From contig CAJNDS010000668.1 of the NCBI GenBank assembly GCA_905221605.1, positions 452,055-516,054 on the forward strand: a DNA stretch of 64,000 bases. Direction: 5' to 3'. Below are positions 31,491-44,153 of the stretch, in pieces. The notes under the pieces are model-generated. The model did no database searches. It saw nothing but the letters and a program-made list of their open reading frames with translations, and was not told the origin of the DNA. The stretch is from Symbiodinium natans (taxonomy: Eukaryota > Sar > Dinophyceae > Suessiales > Symbiodiniaceae). The translations under genes and the position numbers were made by a program. Positions within the stretch are counted from its first letter, which is position 1, and the number at the start of each line of letters is the position of its first letter.

Positions 31491-33059
31491 TCGACTAGGT
31501 TCGCCCACAATCAATGATGCTGGAGCTCATGCCCCGGGTTTAGGGTTTAGGGTTTAGGGTTTGGGGTTTAGGGGCATCGTACCCCAATGCCTGTCCAAGC
31601 GAGTTTATTTTCATCTGTTTCATTCTATTCCCGTTCTATTCTGTTCTATTCTTTGTGGTTGCTAGGATTCAGTATGTTTTTGTCTCGGCCCAGGGCTTGG
31701 GGTTTAGGGTCGTGTGACAGATCTGAGATTCTTCAGGGTTTGTCAGGCGCGCGCAGACGTGCCCACCATTGACAAGTCAGATGCCCAATGCTTTCCATGG
31801 ATCATGCGTAAATGTCAAGTTTGTAACTGTCACTGATACGTCATACGACGAAGATCCGCGCAGACTCAGCTGGGTTTCGGTCTGGCGTTGTGGGTTTCGG
31901 GCAGAACTCAGGGTTAACAATTTTTGGGGATCTTCTTATTGGACCTCCTGTCGCAGCATCGGGTTTCAGGTATGGTCATAGTAGGGTCGGCCTGCGATGA
32001 ACATGCGGGGCATTGGCAGCTCCCAGTCTGTGCGCGCGGAGTGCAGCTAATCCAAGCCACCTTGATGGAGTCCATGCCCTAAACCCTAAACCCTAAACCC
32101 TCAACCCTCAACCCTCAACCCTCCAACCCTGAACGCTAAGGCCTGATGCAGCTTTATGGTCAGTGTAGCGGTGCATCAAGAAAATCAGGCACCCCGTTCC
32201 CTCCCCCCCCCCCAACAAACCACCAAAGAAAACTGAATAGAGGGGTCAACGTAAACCCGGAGCCAAGGACATCCAATCCTAAACCCTCTAGCTGCCAGCC
32301 GTTCATGGTAATTCAGGGATCAGCGTACAAGGGCTGGCGAGTTGTGTTGGAATTGAGATGTGCTAAGGGTTTAGGGTTCAGTGTAGGCTGTTCTTGGGCC
32401 TAGGTTGGAGTTGAGATGGGTTTAGGTTTTCAAGTTCAGTGTAGGGTGTTTTCGGGTTGTGGCTTAGGGTTAGCAAAGCCTTCCCAGCACGCAATTTGCC
32501 ATTCCTTTCACTAACTTCCCCTTGGCCTCCCCCGCTTCAATAACGAAAAAACAGAACAAATCCTATAAGCCCTTGGGTTTAGGGTTTAGGGCTTAGGGCT
32601 TAGGGCTTAGGGCTTAGGGCTTAGGGCTTAGGGTTTAGGGTTTAGGGTTTGGGGTTTAGGGTTTAAACCTTCTATCCCCGATCCTCTTGGCAGCCCGGTG
32701 GTTCGCCCCTCCGTTTGGTTCAAGGTTCCCGTATACAGAAACCGAGCTAAAAACAAGCGTAGCCCTAAACTCGATCAGTGTTAGGGATCCTTTTTACTTT
32801 TTGGGTCATGGGCTTCTTATAATATGAACAAAAAGGATCCTTTTTTTCTTCCTAGGGGAACAGGGATTAAGTAAACTCGAAACCCCAAATCCGAATCCCT
32901 AAACCCTTAACCCCTAACCCCAAAGAACGTTCTTAAACCCTAATTGTAATATGGATGCTGAGCTATCCAAGTTCTCATCACATTGAGCAAGGCAACGCCT
33001 TGTTTCAAATTCGGAGCCTTTTGGCCAGCGCCTGGGGTGCCCTCAAAGCGCAAAGCCCT

Positions 33060-33185
33060 ACAACCTAAACCCTAAACCCTAAACCCTAAACCCTGAACCC
33101 TGAACCCTGTACCCTGTACCCTGAACCCTCTACCCTGAACCCTGAAACCTGAAACCTGAACCCTGAACCCTGAACCCTGAAACCT
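33060..33185. repeat. CCCTAAA to CCCTGAA array
   Basis: The array drifts from CCCTAAA to CCCTGAA, with CCCTGTA and CCTGAAA variants. Confidence 0.9.
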
Positions 33186-34079
33186 CGAATCTCTAAACTC
33201 CTACACCCCTAGACAGCTCGAATGTCTCAGGCCTGGCTCAAAACAATGAGATTTAGCCACGTGCCCTGATGTGGGGCACGCTCTACTGTATGCCAACCGA
33301 AAGCCCACAGAAGCCATAGTGTAGGGTTTGGGGTTTAGGGTTTAGGGTTTAGGGTTTAGGGTTTAGGGTCTAACTAAGGCGACTGAGAACATAACGGAAG
33401 CCTTACTGACTTTAAGACCTCATCTTGCTATGCAACGTGCTTCACGCAGATTAGAATTCAGGGTTCCCTCCAATTGGAACTCCATGTTTGCGCACTTCGC
33501 GCGGTCAGAACCATAAACATATCCGATTGTTTTGAAACAAGCACAAACAACACCTTCGGGTACCTTTTTGGACCCTCGGGTACCCTAAGCCATCAACATA
33601 CATACTTCCCCCCCCTGAATCCACCGTTTTCGGCTTCAAACCTCTGAACATACGCTTTGTGAATGGCCTAGCCTAAAGTCTGAAAGTCTTGTGTTGTTCG
33701 CTATTCTAGGTTGTAGCGAACACAAATCTACATTACCAGGTCAGCTAATTTGCCTCAACTTGAACTGTTTCAATCAGGTGCTAGAAATTGTTGGTACTTT
33801 GGGGCTATTTCTCGAAAAAGAACAGTGGTTAATAACATATGGCCCGAATAGACCTGTTTAGGTTAATACTTTTGATGATTATGTTGGCTCGCCTCCCCAA
33901 ATTTAGACTGCGAAACACTTCACGAATTCGATTTTTATTGGAGGGTTTAAATTTACTCAAGTACTCAAACTAGGAACCGGCCGTCTTATGTGAAACCACA
34001 CACATTACTACAAGCAAATACAGAAGCCAATAGCCTTTTGCTGTTTTTTGCTGTTTCCAAGTAGGGTTTAGGGAAAAGG

Positions 34080-34505
34080 ATTTAGCGAGTAAAATTAAAG
34101 GAATAAGATTTTAGGATCCCGCTCTTTAGAATTTAGCGACGATTTGCGGAACAGAGTTAGTGTTTAAAGAGTTAGGGCTCTTCTCTCAAGGATTGAAAGG
34201 GCCCCTCTCTTTTGGGCTTAGGTTTAGGGCTTAGGGAATAGTGGGACTTCGATTTAGGAATCCCGCTCCTTGGGATTTAGCGGAAAGGATTTTGGGAATA
34301 GAGTCTTATTCTTTTGGAATTCAGGACCACCCGCCTTATGGTTTAGGCTATAGGATCTGAATAAGATTAAGGGAAGATCGATTTAGGGAAGAAGACTTGG
34401 GGATCCCGCTCTTTAGGGCTTAGCGAAAAGAACTTGGGAAACATGATTTATTTTTAGGACCTAGGGGCTCTCCACTTCAGGATTTAAGGATGCCCCTCTG
34501 TAGGG
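34080..34505. repeat. Tandem repeat, 143-bp period, three diverged copies
   Basis: The motif GGATCCCGCTCTTTAG then TTTAGCG recurs at 34114, 34257 and 34400, exactly 143 bp apart. GGGAATAGAG-like and GGCCCCTCT-like blocks also stay in register. Repeat-free AT-rich DNA precedes it (33380-34080). Confidence 0.7.
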
Positions 34506-35114
34506 CTTCGAGAGTATGTAGCAACTCAACCTCGAGCCCGAACCCCAGAACATGTAGCAGAAGAGTTGTGACACAGCTGTGTGATTCTCAGGGGGGGCAT
34601 GCGAAGATAGTGCTCCAATCAACTGCTGCTGCACAAAGGACCGTAGGGGCTTCGATTGGAGCAGAGAGCGCGAAGGTCCAACAAAAAGTCTCAATCCAAG
34701 CAAGTGCATCCTGAGATTCCAAACCCTAAACACTAAACCCTAAACCCTAAACCCTAAACCCTAAACCCTCAGGTTTAAGGGATGACAGAAGATCCGGGTA
34801 TGGAATGACAAGGTATGCTACTGACCACACCAGACAGGAGTTCTTCATCTTCGCCCCCCCAAAGAGGGTTTAGGGTTTAGGGTTTAGGTTCTTCTCAGAT
34901 GGTTACCGGGCTACCAAGTTCCTCTGTCGTGGGGGTACAGAAAGGGTTTTTTGGGAATCTGGAGCCCTAAGCCCTAAACCCTAAACCCTGAACACCAGGG
35001 TTGTGTTTTAGGGTTTTGTGTTGTGAGGTTCGGAGTAGTCTTCGAGTACCTCATACGGCATTTCCAAACCCCAAACCCTAAACCCCAAAACCCTAAACCC
35101 TAAACCCTATCAAG

Positions 35115-38100
35115 GTACGGAGGCGTTGTGTTGCGAAGCGCTGCAAGTGCACAGGTCCTGCGGTCGGTGGAGCGCTTTGACCCACGACTCGGCCGCTGGG
35201 AGGACTGAGGAAGCTAGGGTTTAGGGTTTAGAGTTTAGGGTTTTGGGGTTTAGGGGTTTAGGGGTTTGGGGTTTAGGGGTTTAGAGGTTTAAGGGCTAAG
35301 GGTTTAGGGGTTTAGGGTTTAGGGGTTTAGGCTTCAGGGGTTTAGGGTTTAGGGCTTTAGGGTCTAGGGGTTTAGAGGTTTAGGGTGACGACCCAAGCAA
35401 CAACAAAACCCCATACGCCCTTAAGCCCATAAGGCGGCCTGTGAGCTGCAAAACGCTAGAAGCCCTATCTACACCCTCCGTGCATATATATGTATATGTA
35501 TGTATATATGTATATATGTATATATGTATATGTGTATATGTGTATATGTGTATATATGTATATATGTATATGTGTATATATGTATATATGTATATATGTA
35601 TATATGTATATATGTATATATGTATATATGTATATATGTATATATGTATATATGTATATATGTATATATGTATATATGTATATATGTAGATATGTATATA
35701 TGTATATATGTATATATGTATATATGTATATATGTATATATGTATATATGTATATATGTATATATGTATATATGTATATATGTGTATATATATATATAAA
35801 CATATGTATATATATATATATATATACATAAACGGATCCTCGAAGCTCTTAGCATTAGAACTGCATACGGCCTCAACAAGCTAAGTTGCAAAATCCCGGG
35901 ATTTGTACTCAACCATGCTCACGCCCTATACACCCAAAAGCCTGAATGTTCGAGAGCGTCGCAGTCTCCCACAAACATCCCGCGGCCATGGAAACCTGGA
36001 GTTGAGAGCGTGGTGGGTTTGGGGTTGTGGGATTTTAGAGTGCAAGGTTTTGATTTTTGGACTTTGTGTTCAGTGCGTGGAAATCAGGTTGGTGCCACCT
36101 TGGGTCATTTGAAAGGCTGGGACAGCAGGCGGGTGCGTGTGGCGTGGGTTGACTTAGAATTTGCTGTAAACTGACTGTAATTGAATTGTCTTAATTTCAG
36201 ACCCTAAACCCTATCCCTTTTGGTCGCTGTGTTCGACTTGATTGCCAGACTTGCCGGTCACGCTACGGACGTTCTCATACCGTTCTTCCAAGGATGCTCC
36301 GGCCAGTTGAAGCACTGGTCCTAAACCCTAAACCCTAAACCCTAAAGGCCTGATGGATGCAGTCGCATCAGAAATCAGAACAAGTGTCCAAAAAAAACGA
36401 AAACGCTCATGTGTGTTCACAGCTTATTCCTTGTAAGACGCTCACAATTTCATGTATCGCTAGCGTTTACATGGGGACTTGAGCCTGTCGGACATGAGCA
36501 GAGAACTGGATTTTCTTGTAGGGAGATTGACAGGGGACTTATTTGGGGCAACCCGGGAGCATATTTGGCCAGTGCGTTGCTGCGTACTTGGTAGCGCCAG
36601 TGGTGCACTATTGACCCTTGTTGGGTGGTTCTAGGCTCCCGTATAATAGACCAGACCAAAAAGGGTGCCCTTACGAAACTATGGTTGCTGGGCTACCAAG
36701 AGTATGCGATGCCTCGCGAGTTGTACTCATGCTGGAACTCATGCAGGTTTCTTGAGTCTTCGTTTGGGAGCACGAGCCTCTCATCTACCGTTTGCTCAAG
36801 AACCCCCCGGAAAGAAACAAAAAGATCTTCCTTGCAAGGGAAATATATGGATCATGTTTGTTCTGTTTTTTTTTTGGGGGGAGGGGTTCTGACTGCAAGG
36901 ATGCCAATGTATCCATGGATGGATAAGGTAGTAATTGCTTAAGAATCCCACCCCCAAAACAATTATATATATATATATACATATATATATATACATATAC
37001 ATATATATATATACATATATATCAACATATTGTTTCTTTTTTGGGGGTTCTTAAGCACATAGTAGTAATCTTATGGACCTGTGCATCTCCTGGTTCATGC
37101 ATGTCTTTGACTCTGTCTCTCTGTGACACTGTGGACGGTCGGCCATTCGGTCGGTGGTTCCTTCTTTCGTTCTTGGGTTTAGGGTTTAGGGTTTAGGGTT
37201 TAGGGTTTAGGGTTTAGGGTTTAGGGTTTGCGAGCGATTGGAGGCCTTTCAACAAACCTCCCATGAAGATAGTTGAAGGTGGCTGGGGTGGGATCACTTA
37301 GCTACCCCAGCTTGCGATAGGGCGACACCTAGAGCCCAAAGCCTAACCCCCAAAGTATGTAGCACAATTACTCTTTTCATGATGGTTTTGGGTTTTTTTA
37401 AATATACTTTGGGGGTCCCTGGAACTCTATGTACGTACAGTTTAGTAGCAACTGCCCCTTATAATTAATAGGTATAACCCATGAAGCTGCAGGTAAAGAG
37501 AGTCCCAGGTAAACCCCCAACTCACCGAGACCCTAAACCCTAAGCCCTAAACCTCAAACCCCAAAAGCCCTAAACCCTAAACACCCTAAATTCCCGAAAA
37601 AAACGTAAATTCCCTAGAAACCCTAGAAACCCTGAATTCCCTAAAACCCCTAAATTCCCTAAAAACCCTAAACCCCAAACCCGAAACCCCGAAGGATCTG
37701 GCGCCGATGCCCCAGCGGCGCCACGGCTTGGCCGCCGGAGCACTCGGCTGCCAGCTCTGGGTCTGTGGAGGTGGGGCATCTTTTATGTTTATTCATATTA
37801 TTGTTTTGATTATTATGATTATATTGATTCTTATGTTTAATTAGTATGTTTGTTTTGATTAGGATTATGAGTACGATTATGATTATGATGATGATCATTG
37901 TTGTTGTTTTTGTTTTTTTTTTGGGGGGGGTTAGGGTTTGCCACATGGCTGAGGGTTGTTGGTGATTTTTTTTTTTTTTTTTGGGGGGGGGGGGGGGGGG
38001 GGCGTATTGGTTTTTAGGTTTGTTTTCAAATTGTGTGGAGGTGCGCGGCTGAGGGTTTTTGGCGAATAGGGTTTTTTGATCATGGGGTTTTTGGGTTTTA

Positions 38101-39142
38101 GGGATGTTCCGCCGTGCACTAACAGCTCGTTAATTCGGAATATAGTACCCCTATTATAATCACGATTCAGGACTGTTAGTATAAGGGGGAACATCCCAAA
38201 CAACTTGGGTCTTTGATTATGGGGTTCAGGAGTTTTAGGTTTGGCTTATCATTTTGCATGTGGACTTTCGAGGTGAGATGTGTGTCACAGCGTTGTATAA
38301 GGGGGGATTAGATTTGGGTTTAGAACAGGTTTTCGGCTTGCTTTTAAAGTTTTAAAGGGTTTCAGGGACTTCCTAGAGGGGCTTGGGCTTGGGCCGAGAG
38401 CCAACCCCTACAAGCCCTAAACCTGCCTGGCTTAGGCATTGTCTTGGGCATCGCCGATGGCTGATGGCCATATGTTGTCCTGTTTTTGTGTAGGTTATTG
38501 TGGGGGTCATCCTTTTTTTTGGCCGGGTCAGAATTCAGGATTTGAGACTTCTAAGGCTTGATAGGGTTTATATAGGGCTTATGGGGTTTAAGTAGTTAGG
38601 TTCTAGGGTTTTTCGGGGGCTGTGAGGCTCGCTGAGAGGCTCAAGGCTTGAGGTTCTGAGGGGTCTGACGAGTTTGGTTGCAGGGTAGTTTACTGTTGAA
38701 GGGTTCAGGGCGTGAGGGTTCTAGGATCCCGGCAAGCTTCTCTTTAAGGGATCAAGGCAAGGTTGTACCCCTAAAGGTTCCCCTGAAATATACTCCTTTA
38801 TACTACCTTAAGGATCTTCAAAAAGGGTCCCTGGCCACAACCTTAAGGGTCCAAGGTACAATCCCTACTTGGAGGTTCATGGTACTTAGTAACCAATTAT
38901 CACTGTACTTATAACCCTACTTATAATACCTCCAAAGGGCCTTATAGGGGTTATCCCAATTATAAGTAGGGTTATAAGTACAGTTATAAGTGGTTAGTAA
39001 GTACCATGAACCTTCAAGTAGACCCTAAACCTTAAACCCTAGATCTCTTACCGCAGGCAGCTACGGGCGGCAGGATGTCCGCACTGTTGAAGTCTACGAC
39101 GTGGACACCTTCGCCTGGGTTCAGACGCCTGGCGAGCAATCG
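35115..39142 (+). CDS. KLHL-type Kelch protein, three exons, partial
   Basis: Three AG|G-acceptor exons join in frame. 35115-35202 encodes YGGVVLRS then [16 protein letters not shown]; the donor is GA. 37695-37770 encodes [18 protein letters not shown] then QLWVCGG; the donor is GT. 39057-~39142 encodes [18 protein letters not shown] then AWVQTPG; its donor is unresolved. These are the S-V-E-R-F-D-P / W / P-M-x-x-R-R-H-G / C-G-G strands of KLHL-type blades, a different subtype from the gene at 4511-28792. The 35203-37694 intron has a G-type tract at its 5' end and C-type tracts at its 3' end. A weak next exon may start at 40472 (NCASMAFVRF). Whether BTB, F-box or nothing lies upstream is unknown. 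Confidence 0.7.
35212..35385. repeat. Mixed GGGTTTA / GGGGTTTA array
   Basis: G-type array 10 bp after the GA donor at 35203 of the KLHL-type gene. Confidence 0.9.
35484..35826. repeat. Octanucleotide microsatellite (ATATATGT)n
   Basis: About 340 bp of 8-bp units with few interruptions, inside the large 35203-37694 intron. All open frames through it are artefacts. Confidence 0.95.
36588..36702. mobile_element. Foldback element with CTTGGTAGC / GCTACCAAG ends
   Basis: Terminal inverted repeat CTTGGTAGCGCCAGTGG and GGTTGCTGGGCTACCAAG. Partial relatives occur near 26710, 32690 and 34905. Confidence 0.5.
37418..37510. mobile_element. Family E foldback element
   Basis: CCTGGAACTCT ... GTACAG left arm and CTGCAGGTAAAGAGAGTCCC right arm. 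It adjoins a diverged element at 37340-37417 with CCCCAAAGTATG / ATACTTTGGGGG ends. Confidence 0.6.
38101..38199. mobile_element. Foldback element family A
   Basis: GGGATGTTCC at the left end and AAGGGGGAACATCCC at the right end, 99 bp, inside the 37771-39056 intron of the KLHL-type gene. Confidence 0.8.
38867..39020. mobile_element. Foldback element family B, well preserved
   Basis: Left end ACTTGGAGGTTCATGGTACT, right end GTACCATGAACCTTCAAGT. The inner arms AACCCTACTTATAA and TTATAAGTAGGGTTAT make the 154-bp element almost fully self-complementary. The right end lies 36 bp before the 39057 exon. Confidence 0.85.
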
Positions 39143-39207
39143 GTTTAGGGTTTAGGGTTTAAGGTTTAGGATTTGGGGTTTAGGGTTTAGGGTATCCTGA
39201 ATGTTCC

Positions 39208-39405
39208 CAGAGAGCCCAAAAACCCTCCTCATGAAGGAATAAGCTGTACCTGGGGTCCTTATGATTATTTTAGGGTTTATTTCTTAATTAAGTGATTTAG
39301 GGTACAGTCCTTAATTCAGTGATTTCAGGAATATTCCTGGAATAAGTGATTTAAGAGATATTCCTGAATTAAGTGATGTTAAGTATACTCCTTAATTAAG
39401 TACAG
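39208..39405. mobile_element. Family C relative with repeated TTAATTAAGTGA units
   Basis: Starts GAGCCCAAAAACCC as other family C copies do, then four or five diverged TCCTTAATTAAGTGATTTA units. An internally expanded copy is the simplest reading. Confidence 0.5.
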
Positions 39406-39627
39406 GTTCATAGGAATTCTCCAGAACCCTAAGTGGCTAGGACCCAGAGTAGGCCCTCATTCCCTTTTTTAGGGTTTAGGTTCCCTTAGAAACGGCTTTA
39501 AACCAACAATAGGGCACCCTTTCTATTCCTAGGTTACCGCCTAGGGAAACCATTCTTGCCCTAGCAAAAGAAGATTGCAGAACTCTTGAGTACGATTTTA
39601 TGACGTAGCTTGCGCAAGAAGCAGCCT

Positions 39628-39743
39628 ACTTGGAGATTCATGGGTATAGTTAGCAGTGTGGTTATAACAGTGCGGCAACTATACTTCTAGCCCTATTCAG
39701 GGGACTTAAAACCCTACTTATAACTGCCATAATGGACCTTGCT
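39628..39743. mobile_element. Foldback element family B, diverged
   Basis: ACTTGGAGATTCATGGGTA at the left end and an eroded AATGGACCTTGCTT right end. Confidence 0.5.
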
Positions 39744-40166
39744 TAAAAACACCCAAATTAAAAAAGAAACAGCTCTTCCTTATAAGGGTAGTATAGCGAC
39801 TTTCATTCTTTTTTTTCCCCACCCTCGGTGTGGGGTTGTTAGATTTTAAACTCAACTCTGCTCCTCGCCCGGAACTCTTCTCCTCGCCCGGTCTGCTCCT
39901 CGCTCAACACTGGAGTGTCGGAGTAAGCCCCAGATCCTCGTTGGTTTCTAGTGCGCGCTCCGAGGATGCCCTCGATGCACATGCCAAGGACGGGCCAGGG
40001 TTTAGGGTATAGGGTTTAGATTTCGGGTTTAGGGTTTAGGGTTTAGGGTTTAGGGTTTAGGGTTAGGGTTAGGCTCGGGGCTTAGGGTCTAGGGATGCTT
40101 CTTCTGATTTAACGTGCATTCCTGAATCAAGGCAAGGACTATATACCCTTAAAACCGCGCAGGGAT

Positions 40167-40269
40167 ACTTGGAGGCTCATGGGTATGCCTAAGACGACAA
40201 CTGAATCGATTATAGGTCTTTTCTTGGCATGGTCGTGGGTGGGGTACTAGCCCATGAACCTTCAGGTAG
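40167..40269. mobile_element. Foldback element family B
   Basis: Ends ACTTGGAGGCTCATGGGTA and CCCATGAACCTTCAGGT. Confidence 0.6.
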
Positions 40270-41463
40270 AGCCTAAGACCTCAACTAACTCATAAAGGCT
40301 GATAAAGGCTGGAGGGGTCTTAGCAGAGAAGATGTGGCCCGATGCTTTAGATCATTAGAGGTTAGGGTTTTTCGGTTTAGGGTTTAGGGTTTAGGATGAA
40401 AGTTTAGGGTTTATAGGGTCTCAGGCCTAGGGAGAGGAGTTCAGGGCTTCTGGATTGGAGCTGCGGGCAGGAACTGCGCATCCATGGCGTTCGTGCGGTT
40501 CTAGCATGAGAGGGCCGCGCCGTCTCACTTGTTTCTTGTTTCTTTGGTGGGAGCCACCGCAGCCACCCAGGTAGCCGCGAACAGACAACAGCAAAAAAGG
40601 AGGTGCGTGCCAGTTGCTTGTGTTGAAGCGTTCGACCTCAAAGCCATAACCCTCATTTGAAAACCCCATACTCAAGCCAATCCCATCCCTTACAGTACTA
40701 ATGTCTTGCGACCAGCTTGCTGCGAACGGATTACCAAACCCTAAACCCAAAACCCTAAACCCAAAACCCTAAACCCTAAACCCTAAACCCTAAATGGTTT
40801 GAATATGGCAGCCGGTAGAGTCCACCCCATAAAGCATCCGCGATAGGATTGCAACTGGTGAATGACGAGGGCACTTTGAGGTTTCTCTTTTTCGGGTTAT
40901 AGAGGGTTTAGGGTTTATAGGGTTTAGGGTTTAGGGAAGTTTAGGGTTTAGTGATATTAGGGTTATATAGTAGATTGTACAATAGTGACATATGGTCATA
41001 GTTATAATGGGTGGCAGTCCGTGTGGAATTCTGCGCGAGCCAGAAAGACGACGTGCCGACTCCGGATATCACGTTTCCTCCTGCCTGCTCGCAGCTGCAG
41101 CGCATGTCGCGGGCAAACGTTGTCGATGAAAGCGACTCCCGCTTTTCCGAGGATACTTCGGATGCTGAAGGTGTCGAAAGCGGCCATTGTGGCGCACAGC
41201 GGCGTCGTGATACCAGGCGTGATGCCTCTTTCAGAAAGGGCATGAGACCTGCAGAAGATGCTCCAACAGCATGGATCCAAAGAGATGAGTGCGTGTGCTC
41301 TAGGATGCAGTGGCCCGAGTTCATTGTACAATTAGTTATAGCTGGCTTCGTGATGCTTGGTCGAGATAACTAGAACGCCAGCTGCAACGGCAGCCGCGGA
41401 ATGACGTGCCGATTTCGTCACGCGACAATGACGCATCGCCCCGCGCAAGGCCAGTCACTGCGA

Positions 41464-41760
41464 TCAACGAACTGCACTCGTGCGTCCGTGGCAGCGATTG
41501 TTAGGGGCATCGAAAAACTCAGCGTGGATGCCGCCTCGACTGTACAAGAGCTTCTCATCCAGAGCTGAGCACAGTGTGCCCTGCAAGTGTGTCGCGTTCG
41601 TGAAGTCGTACTCGCCATGGCCCTCTGCGCTTGGAGCGCGGTTGCTGCGTGATGGTAGCTCTGCTGGCCACCCCTTTCCGTCCACCCATTTTTGGAAGAC
41701 AGCCGGACGTGAGGAGCCTAGCCACAAACCGAAATTAGCCTCATAACCCGCAATCGTCAA
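41464..41760 (-). CDS. Hypothetical protein fragment
   Basis: An open frame of 98 codons with protein-like composition (ANFGLWLGSSRP, FQKWVDGKGWP, GIHAEFFDAPNN). I do not recognise a family. It could be part of the retroelement block or a chance frame. Confidence 0.25.
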   Translation of the reverse strand: MTIAGYEANFGLWLGSSRPAVFQKWVDGKGWPAELPSRSNRAPSAEGHGEYDFTNATHLQGTLCSALDEKLLYSRGGIHAEFFDAPNNRCHGRTSAVR

Positions 41761-42950
41761 TTTCGGACCGAGAGTTTCCCAGCTGGCCCGTTGCTTGTTA
41801 AGGCCTTATGCGAAATCGAAAACATATCAAAGGCAGACGGGTGCGCCATAGGAAGACCGGTCTCAGGTCGTGAAGATGGACACGGAAGGGCTATGCTGCT
41901 GGCACACGCGTGTGGTAAAGACAAATAGCGCGTTCAAAAAAGCCTAGGCCAGAAGAGACTGACTGAACGCTCCCGCGCAGAACAAACGCAACGCTCCTAG
42001 AACACGCCCTCTCCAACATATCCATGATATCCAAGGCGGCACGGCAGGCGGAGTACAGGACCTTGATTGTGCGGAACGCATGGAGTGGAGTGCGTGGTAA
42101 AGTGGTTCCTCCGATGTGGCGGTAGCCCTCCTGCACGGTCTGCCGCCAGCCTCGTCCCTCCGAACTTGTGCTTGCCAGATCTGGTCGTATCGGGTCTGGT
42201 GCTACTGCAGCCCATCAGGCCTGTAAACATGCCAACGTATATGTAGGATCATGCAAGCCAACACGAGGGCCACCTGCAGTGAAGGCTGGAGACCCCGCAG
42301 CTGTAGTGCACGGCGCCCAGTCTGGAGACGGGGCGGATGGAGAGCCTGCAGCTTCGTTGTGACGCAGCGCGAGAACGTGCGAGAACGCCAGTGCTGTGTT
42401 CAGGGGAGGCTGAAGAAGCCGCTGACTCTTGGCCGGTTGCCCCCCCCTCTCCCCCCCAAACCTGTGGAAACCATCGCAAAGTAGTCGTTGTATTCATGCG
42501 CGGCTCGAGTGTTTGACCATTCTGACCCTCAAAATCGCTTGCTAAATTCCCGCGGCGCGGGTTCCACATCCTCCATGGAAACGCTGCCCAATTTTGTGCC
42601 AGAACCATCCAACATGCCCTCGGAAGATTGTTAGTCGCAGCATTTGTCGTGGACGGCAGCGGAGTTCCTGCTCCCTGTTGCGGGCATGTTTGCGCATCGA
42701 TTTGATTTTTTCCAACGCGTGGCCTCACAGAACCAATATATGAATGTGTGCCAGCTTGGTAAATGTTCTGTCGTTGCCACTGGGTTCTCTCATCATCGCC
42801 CAATGCGCCTCCCGCGTCCGGCGCCATCAGTTGTTCAGATCTGCGCGTCTTTGACGAAGGTGCTGGCTGCTGCCTGACATTGACTCGTTTTGTCCTCGAC
42901 GCATGCCATCCTGCAACGGTTTTGACCTCCTCGCCAAGCTTTATTGTCAC

Positions 42951-43425
42951 GCTTTGCACACGGTGCCACGCTTCCTCGCCCCGCCCTCGGCGGCATGGCC
43001 ATGGGCAGCACGCGGCTATGGCCCCGCACGCCCACTCAGGGTGCTGGAGGTGGCTGACCCAGACGGCCCCAACTGCTTGCCATGAAAACAGGCACGGGCG
43101 AAAGCGATCGCGCCAACGGCAAACGCACGCCGCCGCAGGATTAGAATAGTGCTTCATGCACGGCTATGCGCGGCTGCACTCAAGTTCGCTTTGCACACTG
43201 TGCCACGCTTCCTCGCCCCGCCCTCGGCGGCATGGCCATGGGCAGCATGCGGCTATGGCCCCGCACGCCCACTCAGGGTGCTGGAGGTGGCTGACCCAGA
43301 CGGCCCCAACTGCCTGCCATGAAAACAGGCACCGGGCGAAAGCGATCGCGCCAACGGCAAACGCACGCCGCCGCAGGATTAGAGTAGTGCTTCATGCACG
43401 GCTATGCGCGGCTGCATTCAAGTTC
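42951..43425. repeat. 237-bp tandem duplication
   Basis: Copy 1 is 42951-43187 and copy 2 is 43188-43425. They are nearly identical; the main difference is one added base in the CAGGCACCGGG stretch, plus a few substitutions, so the duplication is recent. Both start GCTTTGCACAC and end CAAGTTC. No gene is recognised in it. Confidence 0.85.
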
Positions 43426-44153
43426 CAATCAGGTTCCCTGCATGCGCGGCCACGCGGGTGGGTCACATTGTGCTCAAGCCACATCTTCCATGGCTCATGC
43501 TCACACGATTTGCAGCTCAAAATGTCATGCTGGGGGGGCTGCCGTAAGGCAGAGTGGTGTGCGCACCTGGCAATTGCATTCAGCTTTGATTCAAATGCGA
43601 GACAATCGTGCGGGCTCAAGCGCAAACAGTGGCAAGCTTGTTTCACACGCAACTTGAAAGAACTCAAGCTATCGGCTATCATCCGGGATCGCGAACCATG
43701 TCACAGTTGCTAAAGCACAGCACTTACTGATTCACACTCCACCCAGCGGGTGGCTCTCATGACGCGCTGCATGTTGGAACATCTCGTTATTTTATCGTAG
43801 TCCGTGGAAGAGCGACAAGCCGCAAGAGGCCAGCCACCGCTCTGGCACACACGGTTCCACAGCAACCTCACGAAGGGCTCTGCCCACCTTGCCAGTGCAA
43901 AGAGAAAACGCCACTGCGTGTAAAGGCAACTTGCACGCCCAATGCATGTCGTGAGATATAACACACACAAGCCACGGCGCTTTTGCTTTGGACGCGGGTG
44001 GCGTTGCCTGCTAGCTCCTGCTTTGACGTAGCATCGTGCAGCAGTCATGATGCCAAACATAGCCAGACGCAGCTACTTGCCAAGGTCTAAAACTCGTGCC
44101 TTGGCTGGATCGACGTTGCTGGCGGGCCTGCGACCAGACGCGGTCTGGACGCC

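Larger units (their letters stand above)
28793..35114. other. Long stretch without a firm gene
   Basis: Telomere-type arrays alternate with islands, a foldback around 30440-30606, a partial family B element near 30695, a palindrome at 32785-32850 and AT-rich unique DNA at 33380-34080. Islands at 29990-30050 (ARDFSDRVLPLVLKRMVQ) and 31090-31210 read as possibly coding but lack clear AG|G boundaries. Confidence 0.5.

Noticed and set aside
35380-35912. Tyr/Ile-rich open frames on both strands
   Set aside because: Entirely the ATATATGT microsatellite.
42249-43157. 302-codon open frame on the minus strand
   Set aside because: It lies over GC-rich DNA open in several frames, runs through the 237-bp duplication and shows no domain.
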